Source: Noviherbaspirillum sp. L7-7A
GTDB taxonomy: Bacteria; Pseudomonadota; Gammaproteobacteria; Burkholderiales; Burkholderiaceae_D
Direction: 5' to 3'
Length of the DNA stretch: 64,000 bases
Assembly (NCBI RefSeq): GCF_019052805.1
Contig: NZ_JAHQRJ010000001.1
Coordinates: 2,604,001 to 2,668,000, forward strand
Shown here: positions 24,704-35,500 of the stretch, piece by piece
How positions within the stretch are numbered: the stretch's first letter is position 1
Layout of the letters: each line of letters begins with the position of its first letter
Translations under genes and position numbers: made by a program
The notes under the pieces: generated by a model
The model's input: the letters and a program-made list of their open reading frames with translations, nothing else
Told to the model about the DNA's origin: nothing
Databases searched by the model: none

Positions 24704-25080
24704 TTGCCAGGCGCGTTGGCGCCGGACAAATGCGTCAGCGCCTCCTGGATTTCCTCGATCAGGGCATCGAGGCCAAGCGCCGCCTGCCCCACTCTGGCCA
24801 CCATGTCCGCCACGTTTCCCTTGATGCCGGAGCGTTCCGCCTCATGCAGCAACTGGACCAGTTCCAATGCACCGACCACGAGACAGGATCCGCGCAGGCT
24901 GTGCGCCTGCCTGCGTACCGCCTCCGTGTCGTGCCGGCTCGCTGCGTCGCATAGCGTTCTCCTGAGTTCCGGCACGGTACGCAGAAACAGGTGGCACATC
25001 TCCAGGTAGATCTGCTGGTCGCCACTTACTGCATGCATCAGTGCGGCTGGGCGGAAGTGGCGTTGCTTTGATGTATCCAT
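24697..25080 (-). CDS. Free-standing HPt (histidine phosphotransfer) protein
   Basis: 127 residues, all-helical. The phosphotransfer motif is QAHSLRGSCLVVGA with acceptor His60. It would move phosphate between the hybrid kinase receivers and an output regulator such as the neighbouring OmpR-type protein. Start ATG 25080 has no clear ribosome site. It is 310 bp downstream of the hybrid kinase gene and separated from it by a terminator, so it has its own promoter in 25081-25275. Confidence 0.88.
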   Translation of the reverse strand: MDTSKQRHFRPAALMHAVSGDQQIYLEMCHLFLRTVPELRRTLCDAASRHDTEAVRRQAHSLRGSCLVVGALELVQLLHEAERSGIKGNVADMVARVGQAALGLDALIEEIQEALTHLSGANAPGNH

Positions 25081-25389
25081 GGTTGGTATGGAAAGGAGCG
25101 ATGGCCACTGTGGTCAAGGCATCGTGATGAATGATGTTGGCATCCACGGCAGGCAATAGCCCGCTGGTCAGGATGGCGCACTGCCGCATGCTGTTTGCCA
25201 GGATCAATATAACTGAATATATATCCCAGTGGAAACTTAAAGTTACACCCAACAGCTATTGATGCCGCCGCAAGGAAAAAATCCGGCCGCCAAATGGCGG
25301 ATTTGCAGCGGCGGAACCAGCTGCCAAAGCGACTGCCGGCCCGGGCAGGCAGGCGACTTTCCGGATTGCAGAGGTTGGACTCCTCCGTT
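25081..25389. other. Intergenic region between hybrid kinase and HPt genes
   Basis: Contains the kinase terminator (25276-25304) and an AT-rich stretch at about 25205-25245 that likely holds the HPt promoter. No gene seen. Confidence 0.55.
25276..25304 (-). terminator. Rho-independent terminator of the hybrid-kinase operon
   Basis: 7-bp stem AAATCCG/CGGATTT around a GC-rich loop, followed on the minus strand by six T (25276-25281 as A on plus), 86 bp after the kinase stop. Confidence 0.75.
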
Positions 25390-28300
25390 TCAGGTATCGC
25401 CCGACGCAGTGCGCCACTGATAGCCATCCAGTGCCGACATCAACTCCACAATGGCGGCAAGCAGTTCCTGCTCCATCCTTTCCAGCCCGGATGGCGACTG
25501 GCCGGCGCATTGCTCCAGCGCCAGTGCCGCTTCCTGTACCCGCGGTGAGGAGAACACGCTGACCATGCCATGCAGCGCATGCGCGCCACGCCGCACAGCC
25601 GCGGCATCGCCCTCTTCGATGCCGGCGCGAATTGCGTGCAATTGCCTTGGCGTGTCCCGCAGCAGCAACGCCTTCATTTCCTCGAACAGCGCCTGGCTAT
25701 GGTCGACATTGCTGCGCAGGCGATCGACATCGATGACGCGCATGCTGCCGGATGGCACCGTGCCGGCACGGCGATTACCCACGGTTTCCAGCTCGCCCCA
25801 CAATGCCTGCAGGTTGATCGGTTTGGTCAGGTAGCTGTCCATGCCGTGCGCCAGACAGGCCTCACGGGTGCCCTGCATGGCATGCGCAGTCATGGCAATG
25901 ATGGGAATGCGGGCCGGGCCGGCCGGCTCCTCGCGGCGTATGCAGCGGGTCGCTTCGGCGCCGTCCATCTGCGGCATGTCCATGTCCATCAGGATGGCGT
26001 CGAAGCCGCCACGACGCCATTGTTCCACGGCTTCCAGGCCATTGGCGGCAAGGGTGACACGGTGTCCCTGCTTTTCGAGCAGCCGCCGCGCCAGCGCCTG
26101 GTTGACCGGATTGTCTTCCGCCACCAGCAAGGTCAGCGGGTGCCGGCTGGGCTGTGCCGCGGGCGGCGCAGCCCGCCTGGCCGGTGCGGGCCGCATGCCG
26201 TCGAGTGCCTGCATCAGGGCAGTCAGCAGGGAGCCTCGTATCACCGGCTTGATCAGGTGGCTGCTGGCGCCTGCCTGACGGCAGCGCCTGGCATTGTCGC
26301 GACGGTTCGCGCCGGCGACGAGCATGACGGTTGCACCGGCCAGGCCGGGCCTTGCCGCTATCGCAGAGGCGAGCGCAAAGCCATCCATGCCGGGCATGTC
26401 TGCATCCAGCAGCGCACAGGGATACGGCGCGCCAGCCGCGGCGGCCCGCTCCAGCTCGATCAGCGCTTCCATCCCGTTGGCGGCCAGCGCAGGCGCCATG
26501 CCAAAGTCCTGCAGCAAGGCGGCCACCTGCCGGCGCGCGCCGGCATGGTCATCCACCAGCAGTACCGGCAATCCGGCCAGACGCGCATGCGGCGGCAGCA
26601 GCGGCGCCGTATGCGCAACGACCGGCAGCCAGAGCGTGAAATGAAAATCGCTGCCCTGGCCCGGCACGCTGTCGAGTTCCAGCCGGCCGCCCATCAGCCT
26701 GACCAGTTGCGCCGAGATCGACAGTCCCAGGCCGGTGCCGCCATACTGGCGCGTGGTCGAGGTGTCGGCCTGGGAAAATGCGTCGAAGATCGCGTCGCGC
26801 TTCTCGTCGGGAATGCCGATGCCGCTATCGCGCACGCTGATGCGCAGGGCCGCAAGCGTATCGCCCGGATCGTTGGTCCGCTCGATCGCCACTTCCACCT
26901 CGCCGGCATGGGTGAACTTGATGGCATTGCCCAGCAGATTGAGCACCACCTGGCGCAGCCGGCCGGGATCGGCAATGACCCTGTCCGGCACGTCCGGCCC
27001 CACCCGCAGCAACAGCTCCAGTTTCTTGGCATGCGCATGGATGGCTTGCTCGCAGACCAGGTCCTGCACCACTTTTTCGGGCGAGCAGTCGATGGTTTCA
27101 ATATCCACCCGGCCCGCCTCCAGCTTGGAAAAGTCGAGGATGTCGTTGATGATCTGCAGCAGCGCGTCGGCCGAGCCTTTCACCATGCCGAGGTATTCCG
27201 CCTGCTCGGCGCTGAGTTCCGTGTCCAGCGCCAGTTCGGTCATGCCGATGATGCCGTTCATCGGAGTCCGTATTTCATGGCTCATGTTGGCCAGGAAGTT
27301 GCTCTTGATCCGGTTGGCCTGCTCGGCCGCTTCCTTGGCGCGCAGGATCGCGCTTTCGGCTTCCTTCTGGCTGGTCAGGTCGGTGCGGATGGCAATGTAC
27401 TGCCGTGGCTTGCCCTGCTCGTCCAGCAGGGGCACGATGGTGGCGCTGACCCAGTACAGCGCGCCGCTGCGCTTGCGGTTGCAGATTTCGCCGCGCCAGA
27501 CCTGGCCGGCAGTGATGGTGTCCCACATGTTCCTGAAGAATTCCGGCGGCATCAGGCCAGAGCCGATGATGCGATGATTGCGGCCGATCAGTTCTTCCAG
27601 GCTGTATTCGCTGATTTCGCAGAACAGCGCATTGGCATAGGTAATATTGCCGTCGGCATCGGCAATGCTGACGATCGCATGCTGGTCCAGCGCGAATTTC
27701 TGTTCATCCAGAGCACGCAGCATGGCCTGGCGCTCCTGCACCAGCAAGGCGGTTTCATTGAACATGTCGACCAGACGCCTGATCTCGGTGGGCTCATTGC
27801 TGGCGTCGAAGGTCTCCACCGCGAGCGTGCCGCGCCCCAGTGCCTGCAGCAGGCTGCGCAGGCGGTCCAGGCCGCCCAGCCAGTGCGACAGCAGCAGCCG
27901 GATGCCGAGCAGGCCGCCGATCAGGCTCAGCACCGCCACGCTCAGCGCGGATTTGGCCATCGCCCAGAAACTCGCGGCCACCAGGTCGGTGTCGAAGCGC
28001 AGCCTGAGCAGGCCGTAATCGAGGCCGCCCACCGACACCGTGCGGTTGACGTCGTACAGCGCGCTCTCCACGGCCTGCGCCAGCCAGGCGGGCGCGCCTG
28101 CATGGACACCCCTGGACTCGACTTCCACCCGGCCGCCCTGCAGATCGATGAAGGAAGCCGACCGGAACAGCGAGCCGTGTACGGCGCGTTCCAGCGTGCG
28201 GCGCACCGTGTCGTAGTCGCCGATGACGGCACTGTCCTGGACCGCCTGCGCCACCACTTCGATCAGCATCACCGAGGCGGTCTGGGTGTTCTCGATTTCA

Positions 28301-28446
28301 CTCTCGTACTGGAACTTCAGCGACACGGCAAGGCCGCCGGCGACGAACAGCAGCAGGCTCATGCCGTAGAGCAGGAACACGCGATTGACCAGCGATGAGG
28401 GCAGCAGCCATGCCAGCCATGCCAGCCTTGCCAGATCTTTTCTCAT
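25390..28446 (-). CDS. Hybrid sensor histidine kinase (PAS, HisKA, HATPase, two REC, HPt)
   Basis: 1018 residues, membrane bound. Two transmembrane segments (about 22-42 and 163-186) enclose a periplasmic domain of about 120 residues; then HAMP (about 190-240), PAS (about 250-365), dimerisation domain with H390 (NMSHEIRTPMNG), ATPase domain with N507 and DSGIGIP at 540, first receiver with D681, second receiver with D821 and K865, and a C-terminal HPt with H956 (GAHALHG). It can run a full internal phosphorelay. ATG 28446 follows AGGAAAGGA. It is the last gene of an operon with the PhnD-like binding protein and HD-GYP regulator. Confidence 0.94.
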   Translation of the reverse strand: MRKDLARLAWLAWLLPSSLVNRVFLLYGMSLLLFVAGGLAVSLKFQYESEIENTQTASVMLIEVVAQAVQDSAVIGDYDTVRRTLERAVHGSLFRSASFIDLQGGRVEVESRGVHAGAPAWLAQAVESALYDVNRTVSVGGLDYGLLRLRFDTDLVAASFWAMAKSALSVAVLSLIGGLLGIRLLLSHWLGGLDRLRSLLQALGRGTLAVETFDASNEPTEIRRLVDMFNETALLVQERQAMLRALDEQKFALDQHAIVSIADADGNITYANALFCEISEYSLEELIGRNHRIIGSGLMPPEFFRNMWDTITAGQVWRGEICNRKRSGALYWVSATIVPLLDEQGKPRQYIAIRTDLTSQKEAESAILRAKEAAEQANRIKSNFLANMSHEIRTPMNGIIGMTELALDTELSAEQAEYLGMVKGSADALLQIINDILDFSKLEAGRVDIETIDCSPEKVVQDLVCEQAIHAHAKKLELLLRVGPDVPDRVIADPGRLRQVVLNLLGNAIKFTHAGEVEVAIERTNDPGDTLAALRISVRDSGIGIPDEKRDAIFDAFSQADTSTTRQYGGTGLGLSISAQLVRLMGGRLELDSVPGQGSDFHFTLWLPVVAHTAPLLPPHARLAGLPVLLVDDHAGARRQVAALLQDFGMAPALAANGMEALIELERAAAAGAPYPCALLDADMPGMDGFALASAIAARPGLAGATVMLVAGANRRDNARRCRQAGASSHLIKPVIRGSLLTALMQALDGMRPAPARRAAPPAAQPSRHPLTLLVAEDNPVNQALARRLLEKQGHRVTLAANGLEAVEQWRRGGFDAILMDMDMPQMDGAEATRCIRREEPAGPARIPIIAMTAHAMQGTREACLAHGMDSYLTKPINLQALWGELETVGNRRAGTVPSGSMRVIDVDRLRSNVDHSQALFEEMKALLLRDTPRQLHAIRAGIEEGDAAAVRRGAHALHGMVSVFSSPRVQEAALALEQCAGQSPSGLERMEQELLAAIVELMSALDGYQWRTASGDT

Positions 28447-28461
28447 CGTCCTTTCCTGCCT

Positions 28462-29400
28462 CTAGCGCAAGCTGGCCGGCGCATTCTGATAAAAGCTCCG
28501 GTAGGTGCCATATTCGCTGCCATCGGAAGCGATGAACGCGGTGTCGGGCGGCAGTTTCACCAGTTCGGCCGCGCTGGCCAGCAGCCTGCGGCCTTCGGGA
28601 TCCCTGGCCATGTCAAGGAAGGCCCGTTCGACGGCACGCAGGTCCGCCTGCGGCACATGCTTCGATACCATCAGCGCCAGGTCATGCAGCGGCTGCGACT
28701 GCCACAGCACGCGCAGGGCCTTGCCTTCGCGCCGGGTCCATCCTTCAGTCAGCTGGGAATTGGCGCCCACTGCCTGCGCCCTGCCACTGGAGAGCTGGGC
28801 GAAGGCGCCGTCCATGTTCCCGCTGAACACGACCTGCACCGGCACCGACCGGTGTATCAGCTCGGCATAGGAAAACTTGTAAGCCACCAGCGCTTCAGGG
28901 CCGGGGAAGGCAACGGTCTGGCCTGACAGCTGTTCCAGCGTGCGCAGCGGCGAGTCGGCCAGCACCACGATCTGGCTATGGATCGGCGGCGTGTTGCGCC
29001 GTCCGAATGTTTTCCATCCCAGCCTGTCGCGCTCCGGGCTGAACAGGTGATTGGTAAAGACAAAGTCGACTTCATGCGCCAGTACGTAGGCGGTGGTGTC
29101 GGCGGACGTGCGGCCCAGCTTGAGCTGCAGGCGCACGCCGGCGCGCTCGGAGACGTAGCGGATCAGCGGATTCCAGTAGCGTGCGGTGAGTTCGATGCCG
29201 TACTGGTTCACCGGCGAAAAGTAATAGGTCCGTGGCTCCTGCGGCAGCGCCGGGGTGGCCAGCAGCGTCGTCAAGGCCAGGACGCAGGTTCGTAGCAGGT
29301 GCCGGCCCGGCCGCAGCAGAAACCGGATTGCCTTGCCCTGAACGACGCTGCGCGCTGCGCGACGCGCCAGAACGATGACATGCATGGCGGATGGCATCAT
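28462..29400 (-). CDS. PhnD-like periplasmic binding protein, probable sensor subunit
   Basis: 312 residues. After an unusually long basic N-terminus, a hydrophobic segment (about 36-52, LLRTCVLALTTLLATPALPQ) acts as signal or anchor. The mature part TYYFSPVNQYGIELTARYWN and VDFVFTNHLFSPE, TVAFPGPEALVAYKFSYAEL fit the phosphate/phosphite/phosphonate binding family (PF12974). Start ATG 29400 overlaps the HD-GYP stop (ATGA), and the hybrid kinase begins 15 bp after its stop. No permease is present, so it likely presents a ligand to the kinase rather than to a transporter; the ligand is unknown. Confidence 0.85.
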   Translation of the reverse strand: MMPSAMHVIVLARRAARSVVQGKAIRFLLRPGRHLLRTCVLALTTLLATPALPQEPRTYYFSPVNQYGIELTARYWNPLIRYVSERAGVRLQLKLGRTSADTTAYVLAHEVDFVFTNHLFSPERDRLGWKTFGRRNTPPIHSQIVVLADSPLRTLEQLSGQTVAFPGPEALVAYKFSYAELIHRSVPVQVVFSGNMDGAFAQLSSGRAQAVGANSQLTEGWTRREGKALRVLWQSQPLHDLALMVSKHVPQADLRAVERAFLDMARDPEGRRLLASAAELVKLPPDTAFIASDGSEYGTYRSFYQNAPASLR

Positions 29401-30458
29401 GCGGCCTTTCCCTTGCGCGGATACGCTCCTTCTTCGTCGCTGAACTGCTGCCTGATGTCCATCACCTCGTCCCATCCTTCCAGAAAGGCCCGCACGCATG
29501 CGGGATCGAAATGGCTGCCGCTTCCCTCGACCAGATAGTCGGTGGCCGCGTCGGGCGTCCATGCTTCCTTGTAGGGCCGGCGGGATGTCAACGCATCGTA
29601 GACATCGGCGACGGCGGCAATACGCCCCACCAGAGGAATCTGCTCGCCTTGCAGGCCACGCGGGTAGCCCGTGCCGTCGTACTTTTCGTGATGGGTATAG
29701 GCAATCTGGGCCGCCATGTCGAGCAGGGGCGACCTGGTCCTGCTCAGGATGGCATGGCCGATCCCGGCATGCTGCTGCATGACCAGGAACTCGGACGGGT
29801 CCAGCTTTGCCGGCTTGAGCAGGATCGCATCGGGCACGCCGACCTTGCCGACATCATGCATCGGCGCGGCATCGAGCAGCAGATCCTGCTGGTCCTGGGG
29901 CAGACCGAGATTGCGGGCGATATGGCGGCAGTAGTGGGCCATGCGCTGGATGTGTGCACCGGTTTCGGGGTCGCGGTAGCGGGCCGCGCGTGACAGGCAG
30001 ACCAGCGCCGTGCGCTGATGATTGATGAGTTCAATGGCACTCTGCTGGATCTCTCCAGCCAGCGCGTCGGCACGGGAAGACATGGTCTTGTGCTGCGCGT
30101 GCATCGACAGCAGATTGGCGGCCCGCGCCACGAATTCCACATTGTCGAGCGGCTTGGTCAGGAAATCGCTGGTACCCAGATGCAGCACGCGATATCGCAG
30201 TTCCGCAACGGGACTGGACGTGATCATCAGCACCGGCACATCCGGATGGCGCAGGCGCACTGTCTCGAGAAGCGCCGCGCCATCCATGCGCGGCATGTCG
30301 AAGTCGGCGACGATCAGGTCGGGCTCATTCTTCATGCACCATTCCACCGCCTCCAGCGGGTCGCTGAAACAGCATGGTTCGCAATCGGGTAATTTGCTCA
30401 CAAGGTGCCGCAACAGCGTCAGCACCAACGGCACATCGTCAACGATTACGACCTTCAT
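29397..30458 (-). CDS. Response regulator with HD-GYP c-di-GMP phosphodiesterase domain
   Basis: 353 residues. Receiver domain 1-120 (VVIVDDVPLV, phosphoacceptor in IVADFDMPRMDG, K in FLTKPLDN) and HD-GYP domain about 145-330 with HDVGK, HHEKYDGTGYP, the residues needed for metal binding and c-di-GMP cleavage. Phosphorylation by the co-transcribed hybrid kinase probably controls c-di-GMP breakdown. Start ATG 30458 has GGAG five bases upstream; it is the first gene of the operon. Confidence 0.93.
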   Translation of the reverse strand: MKVVIVDDVPLVLTLLRHLVSKLPDCEPCCFSDPLEAVEWCMKNEPDLIVADFDMPRMDGAALLETVRLRHPDVPVLMITSSPVAELRYRVLHLGTSDFLTKPLDNVEFVARAANLLSMHAQHKTMSSRADALAGEIQQSAIELINHQRTALVCLSRAARYRDPETGAHIQRMAHYCRHIARNLGLPQDQQDLLLDAAPMHDVGKVGVPDAILLKPAKLDPSEFLVMQQHAGIGHAILSRTRSPLLDMAAQIAYTHHEKYDGTGYPRGLQGEQIPLVGRIAAVADVYDALTSRRPYKEAWTPDAATDYLVEGSGSHFDPACVRAFLEGWDEVMDIRQQFSDEEGAYPRKGKAA

Positions 30459-31051
30459 GGTTTCTCCGGCAAAGAGGCAGTGCAAACTGGCACGCCAAGA
30501 CGGGCCAAGAAATGGGTAGTGCAACAGGAAGCGGTGCAGCTTGTTCCGTCAGCGCCGCAGGCACGTCTTTCGGAAACAATAATCAGGCCGGCCGCAATCT
30601 AAGATTTCCACCAAGCAAGGGCGAGAATATAATCAAATTCAACGAAATAAACAAATTTTTATTAACTTCATCAATTTTTTTGTTTTTTTGCAACTCTGAG
30701 AAATGCTGGCATGACAAGGGTGCCAGCGCGCTCCGCGCTCATGAGGGTCCTTACGCCCGGCAGGGAGAAATCCATCGGAGAGAAAGCCCGTCATCCGTAG
30801 TAATCAGGCTGGGGCCGCTCTCAACAATAAAAATGTTCTGGACACGGATTGCACCAGAGCGCCACCAGCGCGACGATGGGCCGGCTGCCCGGCCTTGGCG
30901 CGCTGAACCTTCAATGGAAGAAGATGCGGCGGAAATAGCCTACGCGGGCTGCGCGCGGTCGAAGCCGCAGGTGCAGAACCGAATAGCGGCATTGCACCGC
31001 TACGCCAACTCCTGCCGTCGGCAACAATCCCTCCTGAGCGGCCTCCGGAGC
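30459..31051. other. Long intergenic region upstream of the HD-GYP operon
   Basis: 593 bp without a convincing gene. 30620-30715 is strongly AT-rich with T runs and contains the probable promoter of the HD-GYP operon. The 330 bp next to fumC are GC-rich; a 95-codon frame there has poor composition and no ribosome site. A small RNA cannot be excluded. Confidence 0.5.
30626..30654 (-). promoter_or_regulatory. Candidate sigma70 promoter of the HD-GYP/PhnD/kinase operon
   Basis: Minus strand TTGTTT, 17-bp spacer, TATATT. The start site would be near 30619, giving a leader of about 160 nt. The -35 is weak (3 of 6). Confidence 0.4.
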
Positions 31052-32443
31052 TCAGCCTGCCGGCCGGATCATGTCTTCCGGCCTGACCCACTGCTCGAAC
31101 TGCTCCGCCGTCACGTATCCCAGCGCCAGCGCCGTATCCTTGAGCGTGCCGCCCTGCTTGTGCGCCTGCTTGGCGATCTGCGCCGCCTTGTCATAGCCAA
31201 TGTGCGGCGCCAGCGCCGTCACCAGCATCAGCGAGCGCTCCATCAGGTCGGCGATGCGCTCCCGGTTGGCTTCGATGCCGTGCGCGCAGTGTTCGTCGAA
31301 GCTGTGCATGCCGTCGGCCAGCAGCCGCACGCTCTGCAGGAAGTTGTGCGCCAGCAGCGGCTTGAACACATTGAGCTCGAAATTGCCGGATGCGCCGCCG
31401 ATGTTGATCGCGACATCATTGCCAAACACCTGGCAGCACAGCATGGTCATCGCTTCGCACTGGGTCGGGTTGACCTTGCCGGGCATGATGGAGCTGCCCG
31501 GCTCGTTCTCCGGAATCGTGATCTCGCCCAGGCCGGAGCGCGGGCCCGATGCCAGCCAGCGCACGTCATTGGCAATCTTCATCAGCGCCGCCGCCAGGGT
31601 CTTCAGGGCGCCATGCGCCGACACCAGTTCGTCATGCGCGGCCAGCGCGGCGAACTTGTTGGGCGCGCTGATGAATTCCAGCCCGGTACGCTGGCGCAGC
31701 TGCGCCGCCAGCCGGTCGCCAAACTCGGCATGGGTGTTCAAGCCGGTTCCCACCGCCGTCCCGCCGGCGGCCAGGCGCAACAGCGGCGCAAGCGTGGCGC
31801 GCACCATCTGGCCCGCATGGTCGAGCTGGGCCACATAGCCGGAAAACTCCTGGCCCAGCGACAGCGGCGTGGCATCCTGCAGATGGGTGCGGCCGATCTT
31901 GATGATGTCGGCGAAGGCGTCCGCCTTCTGCTGCAGCGTGGCGCGCAGTTGCTCCAGCGCCGGCAGCAGGTGCCCGGACACGGCCCGCGCCGCAGCCACG
32001 TGCATGGCCGTCGGGAAAATGTCGTTGGACGACTGGCCCATGTTGACATCGTCATTCGGATGCACCAGCCGCGCCTGGCCGCGCTCGCCGCCCAGCAGCT
32101 CGGAAGCGCGGTTGGCCAGCACTTCATTCATGTTCATGTTGCTCTGGGTGCCGGAACCCGTCTGCCAGACCGACAGCGGAAATTCCTGCCCATGCATGCC
32201 GGCGATGACTTCATCGGCGGCGCGCACCAGTGCATCCGCGCGGTCGGCTGGCAATAGCGACAGGTCGCGATTGACCACCGCCGCCGCCCGCTTGACCTCG
32301 GCCAGCGCATCGATCAGTTCCGCCGGCATGCGTTCGGAGGAAATGCGGAAGTGCTCGCGCGAACGCTGGGTCTGCGCGCCCCACAGCCGCTCGGCGGGGA
32401 CGTCGATCGGGCCAAAGGTGTCGCGTTCGGTTCTGGTGCTCAT
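31052..32443 (-). CDS. fumC: Fumarate hydratase class II
   Basis: 463 residues, the usual length for the heat-stable, iron-free fumarase, which interconverts fumarate and malate in the TCA cycle. The superfamily signature [13 protein letters not shown] (about 315-327) carries the catalytic serine, and [14 protein letters not shown] and [14 protein letters not shown] are the substrate-binding regions. Start ATG 32443 has AGGAG six bases upstream. It stands alone; 136 bp separate it from the pilY1 stop. Confidence 0.97.
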   Translation of the reverse strand: MSTRTERDTFGPIDVPAERLWGAQTQRSREHFRISSERMPAELIDALAEVKRAAAVVNRDLSLLPADRADALVRAADEVIAGMHGQEFPLSVWQTGSGTQSNMNMNEVLANRASELLGGERGQARLVHPNDDVNMGQSSNDIFPTAMHVAAARAVSGHLLPALEQLRATLQQKADAFADIIKIGRTHLQDATPLSLGQEFSGYVAQLDHAGQMVRATLAPLLRLAAGGTAVGTGLNTHAEFGDRLAAQLRQRTGLEFISAPNKFAALAAHDELVSAHGALKTLAAALMKIANDVRWLASGPRSGLGEITIPENEPGSSIMPGKVNPTQCEAMTMLCCQVFGNDVAINIGGASGNFELNVFKPLLAHNFLQSVRLLADGMHSFDEHCAHGIEANRERIADLMERSLMLVTALAPHIGYDKAAQIAKQAHKQGGTLKDTALALGYVTAEQFEQWVRPEDMIRPAG

Positions 32444-32579
32444 GCGCCGCTCCTGTTGAAAGATAGACATTGGACTTCGAACGCGGCGCAAGTTCCCGGA
32501 TGCCCTGCCCTGCCCCGCGCCATCGACCGGGGCCGGTGACAAACGCCGACAGCGTCCGCAGTCTGCCAGTCAAAAATTC

Positions 32580-35500
32580 CTAGTCGCCCACCTCCCGCCA
32601 GCCCATCCTCCTGGCCCGGCGCGATGAAGCCGGCCCGCCCTCGTCGAGCTTGCCGCTGACTACGCCTGCACTATCGGACGTCAGTGTGCTGCTGATTCCA
32701 CTGGTCAGGCGCAAGGTCCGGATACCGGTCAGCAAGGCATTGGCCGCGAACAGGGAACTTACCGAACCTGAGCGCGGCAAGGCCAGGCCGCTGCCAAGGT
32801 CCATCACATACAGCCAGGCCGAACCGCCCTGCCCGCAGGCATCATTCGACGGCACATTGCCCACGGCCTTCAACATGCCCAACTGCAGGTCCATGTCGAC
32901 ATTGACGCGCTCCCCGGCCGACGCATTGGCGGGATTAAGGTCGACATACCAGCCCTTGCCACTACCCCAGTCCAGCACTTCGCCGGCAATGCTCCTGCTG
33001 TTGCCACCGGCGGACGCAGTCAGGGTGCGCGGCTTGAGCACGCCCTCCGTGCGCACCTTGCCCAGGCCGGTGCTGGTCAGTTCATCCTTGATGACATAAA
33101 TGCTTTGCTGCGACACGTCCGCAATGTCGCTCAGGCCGAGATAGCGGCCGGTGCCGACCGCGACCACCGCGTGGCGCTGGCCGCCGCTGCGCACGATGGC
33201 CAGTTCCGGCCGGGTGGTCACTGGCTGCGTGCCGACATTGCCGACATTGCCCAGTTCAGCCAGCTTCAGCGCACTGCCGGCCTTGATATCGAAGCGCCAC
33301 AGATTGCCCAGCAGACCGCCGCCGTAAACATAGCGGGCGGTATTGTCCAGCGGGCTTTCGACCCAGGCATTGATGCGGGCCAGGCCGGAAGGCGTGTCGG
33401 CGCTGCCTTCGCCCGTGCCGATCTTCCTGAGCAGACTGCCGTCGGCGGCCTTGAGCACATAGAGATAACCCTTCCCATCGCCCGGATTGGCATTGTTGTA
33501 TCCGGAAGCGAAGATCACCACCCAGGTGCCATCAGGGTCCTTGGTGATGACGGGGTTGCCAAAGCTCAGGCCGAGATTGCCGTCATTGGCTGCGGCGTAC
33601 TGCCACAGCGCCCTGGGCGCGGCCGGATCGGTAATATCCAGCGCATAGTAGCCGCGTCCACCCGCCCCGTAACCGCCGACCAGAATGGTGCGCCAGTCAC
33701 CGGCCGCGCAGGCCATGGGCGCGTTGGGACAGACATCCCCGGCCACCGGCGAAGCATCGACATAGGGGCGGTGCATGGCCGCATAGTTGCGGTCGGCCAG
33801 CAGATAAAGCCACGGCATCATCGGGGCGGGCACATAGGCCCAGGCTTCCTTGCCGGCATCGGGCCCGGTTGCATGGAAGGCGTGCAGCATGCCGTCGTTG
33901 GCGCCGACATAGACCCTGGGCGCGCGGCTTGCGCTGGCGGCCCGGAACGCGGCGTGGCCGGCATCGGCATAGTTGAACGAAGGCGCGCCGACATACAGCG
34001 GCTGGGCATTGACGATGTCGCCCAGCACCCGGTCGCGTGGCCGGAACAGCGCGGCGCTGCCGGTGGCGGCGCTGCCGTCGCCACGCAGGTAGTCCACCAG
34101 CCGTTCGCCTGTCACGGAAGCCAGTTGCGTGGCGCTGAAGTCGCTGCACTGCGTGAGTTTGCTTGCCGGCGCGCAGAGAAAATTGAAATGGGCTTTTTCC
34201 GCATCGTTCAGGTTCAGCCAGGTGAAGGGCTTGAGCCGCGTGTTCGTGGATGCCGGCGCGTCGGTGTGGATGGTCCGGCTACCGTCCTGCGCCTGGCGCC
34301 CGAGTTGCGCCTGGGCCGACCAGAGGACCTGTTCCGACACCACGCCGCTGGCGGGGCTCACCGTACGTGCTTCCAGTTCGCCGTCCCATTGTACATTGCG
34401 GTAACTGGCCGCGAACACCAGGTTATCGCCCGGCACCGGCTCCAGATTGCTGCTGGCGGCGGCCGCTGCGCTGCCCAGGCGGGCGCGCAGGGCCGCCAGC
34501 GTGGACGACAATGTCGAGGCCAGTGCGGCTGAATCGGCGGCACTGAAGTAAAGGCCGCGGCCATTCACCGCCGCATGCCACAGGTCGTCGATCCGCGATG
34601 GACCGAAATCATTGGGCGGCGGCCAGTTTCTTACCCCGCTGACGATGTCGGCGAAGTCGCCCGAGGTGGCCGTTGGATAGTCGCTACGGTAAGCCAGCGT
34701 GCCACTCACGCCCAGCCCGAGCGTGAAGGTGGTCATGTGCTGGTGGGTCGCCGGGTCGGCGCTGGTGGCCGGCACCTGGTTGGCGCAGACATCCAGCCCC
34801 AGCGCACCCCTGCAGTTGTTCAGCGCCGGGGTGCGCAGGTCGGTCTCATAGTAGTAGGCGGCGACATCGGACAACGTGTCGGAAGCGCCGCCGGCCACGC
34901 CTGTCGCATTCGGGGCCGGCGTGCCGTCATGGAGCGGGCGCGGCAGCGAGCCGTCACGGTTGCCCACCGGCGCGCCGGACAGATCCAGCGGCCCGTAGGT
35001 CGCGCCTTCATTCACGCCACGGCTGACATTGCTGTTCCAGTAACCGTCGGTGGAAAGAATGGCGAAGTTCTGCTGGCAGGCATGCTGCACCGGATCGCTG
35101 GCGCCTTCGATCCTGGCGCCATACAGCCTTCCAGCCTTGGACAGGGCGCCACGCAAGGGCGTACCCGACTCGGGCAGCACAAGGGCGGCCAGCTTGGCGT
35201 GCAACGCATTCTTCTGCGCGGCATCGAAGTCGCCGATCGGAAGGAAGGCGTTGTTGCCCGTGTCGGTACCCGCATAGCCTATGGTGCTGTAGCCGATGCG
35301 GTAATTGCTGTCCAGATCGCGCACCGCGCGGGTCAGCGCCGTCTTGATCGCCAGTATCCTGGTCCGGTAATAGCTGTACCAGTTGGCGAAATTGCGGCGC
35401 TCGTCGGTTCCGCCCGGGCCGGAAGTCGCGCTCACGGTGACCTTCAGCCAGTTCCCATTGCCGCCGGGCGTGCTGGTGAAGGCGGTGTCCTTGCAGTCGT

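Noticed and set aside
25570-28398. Plus-strand 942-aa ORF
   Set aside because: Antisense to the hybrid kinase, whose domains are all recognisable.
30804-31091. 95-aa minus-strand ORF downstream of fumC
   Set aside because: Overlaps the end of fumC in another frame, Arg/Ser/Gly-rich, no ribosome site.
30374-32257. Plus-strand 627-aa ORF over the HD-GYP start, the intergenic region and fumC
   Set aside because: Runs antisense through two certain genes; no ribosome site and shadow-like composition.
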